Assembly: GCA_009776675.1 (NCBI GenBank)
Contig: WRNK01000103.1
Span: forward strand, 1 to 5,365
Reading direction: 5' to 3'
DNA from: Methanimicrococcus sp.
Lineage (GTDB): Archaea; Halobacteriota; Methanosarcinia; Methanosarcinales; Methanosarcinaceae
Length of the DNA: 5,365 nt
Positions 5,045-5,365 of the stretch are shown in pieces. How positions within the stretch are numbered: position 1 is the stretch's first letter; every line of letters begins with the position of its first letter. The notes under the pieces are model-generated. The model made no database searches, was not told where the DNA came from, and worked only from the letters and a program-made list of their open reading frames with translations. Both the position numbers and the translations under genes were made by a program.

Positions 5045-5365
5045 ATGATAAATGGCAGCGGAGCAGAGTGTTTTGGTCGAATGACATCTATTTCTGTAGA
5101 AAAACAAAGAAAAATAATGTTGCAATCGCCAAACGGAAAAAAAACATTCGGATATGATGTAAAATTTGAAGATATTTTGGCAGAAAATCTAAGAGGATTT
5201 GTAAAAATTGTTTCTGAAAAAAATCGAATTAAAGATATTTCTATAACAAATGAATTTTCAATCGAATCATTTTGGACAAAAGATTTGCCGATAAAGCTGT
5301 TAAAACCACTCTCTCTGAAAGTTTTTTATGAAGAGGGCAGGTACATTGTTGAAGAGGATGTTTTT
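5045..5365 (+). CDS. Partial unknown protein, N-terminal 107 residues
   Basis: An open plus-strand frame from ATG 5045 runs 107 codons off the right edge, beginning MINGSGAECFGRMTSISVEK. The visible part is AT-rich in codon choice, rich in Lys, Phe, Ile and Glu, and has no signal peptide or membrane span. A strand-like, strongly charged pattern (KKTFGYDVKFEDILAENLRG and later LPIKLLKPLSLKVFYEEG) suggests a soluble protein. The frame is open for 27 codons before this ATG, and a more upstream non-standard start (ATA 4994 or ATT 4997, after AGGGGG) would add 16 or 17 residues, including FHTSVGFFDLFGDY. I do not recognise the family. It is separated from the Fic gene by about 290 AT-rich bases, so it is probably its own transcription unit. 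Confidence 0.65.
   Translation, partial: MINGSGAECFGRMTSISVEKQRKIMLQSPNGKKTFGYDVKFEDILAENLRGFVKIVSEKNRIKDISITNEFSIESFWTKDLPIKLLKPLSLKVFYEEGRYIVEEDVF

Overview
The window looks like a prokaryotic chromosome segment centred on a complete binding-protein-dependent metal-chelate (iron-siderophore, haem or cobalamin type) ABC importer. I lean towards an anaerobic archaeon, possibly a methanogen. The importer's solute-binding protein has a Sec-type signal without a lipobox cysteine and is instead anchored by a C-terminal transmembrane helix. A TTTATATAT box also sits about 50 bases ahead of its start. This is not proven: the divergent left-hand gene has a good bacterial sigma70-like promoter and an AAGGAG ribosome binding site, so a bacterium, or an archaeon carrying bacterial-type DNA, remains possible. 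By eye, base composition is patchy. The left genes are richest in G+C, the importer is intermediate, the Fic gene is lower, and the spacers and right end are AT-rich.

Layout. On the minus strand at 1-692 are two probably co-transcribed genes: a complete 169-residue TPR-like protein (183-692) and, downstream of it, the 5' part of an unrecognised gene (1-132) that runs off the left edge. Between them is an adjacent 22-base tandem repeat that copies the last codons of the TPR gene. The divergent AT-rich spacer (about 693-1064) holds the promoters of both transcription units and a less AT-rich stretch (822-929) that may be the remnant of another membrane-anchored protein.

On the plus strand from 1065 to 4752 is a tight four-gene operon: solute-binding protein, FecCD-family permease, FecE/BtuD-like ATPase and a Fic-domain protein. 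The first junction is 7 bases (with the start I chose), the second is a one-base TGATG overlap and the third is 10 bases. The binding protein captures the chelate outside the membrane, the permease dimer forms the channel and the ATPase drives import. The Fic protein keeps the motif histidine (HPF) but has lost most other active-site residues, and its place in the operon suggests it is expressed together with the importer.

After 4752 an AT-rich stretch holds only a doubtful 78-codon ORF. An unrecognised gene then begins at about 5045 and runs off the right edge. I saw no tRNA, rRNA, CRISPR array, transposase or insertion-sequence ends.
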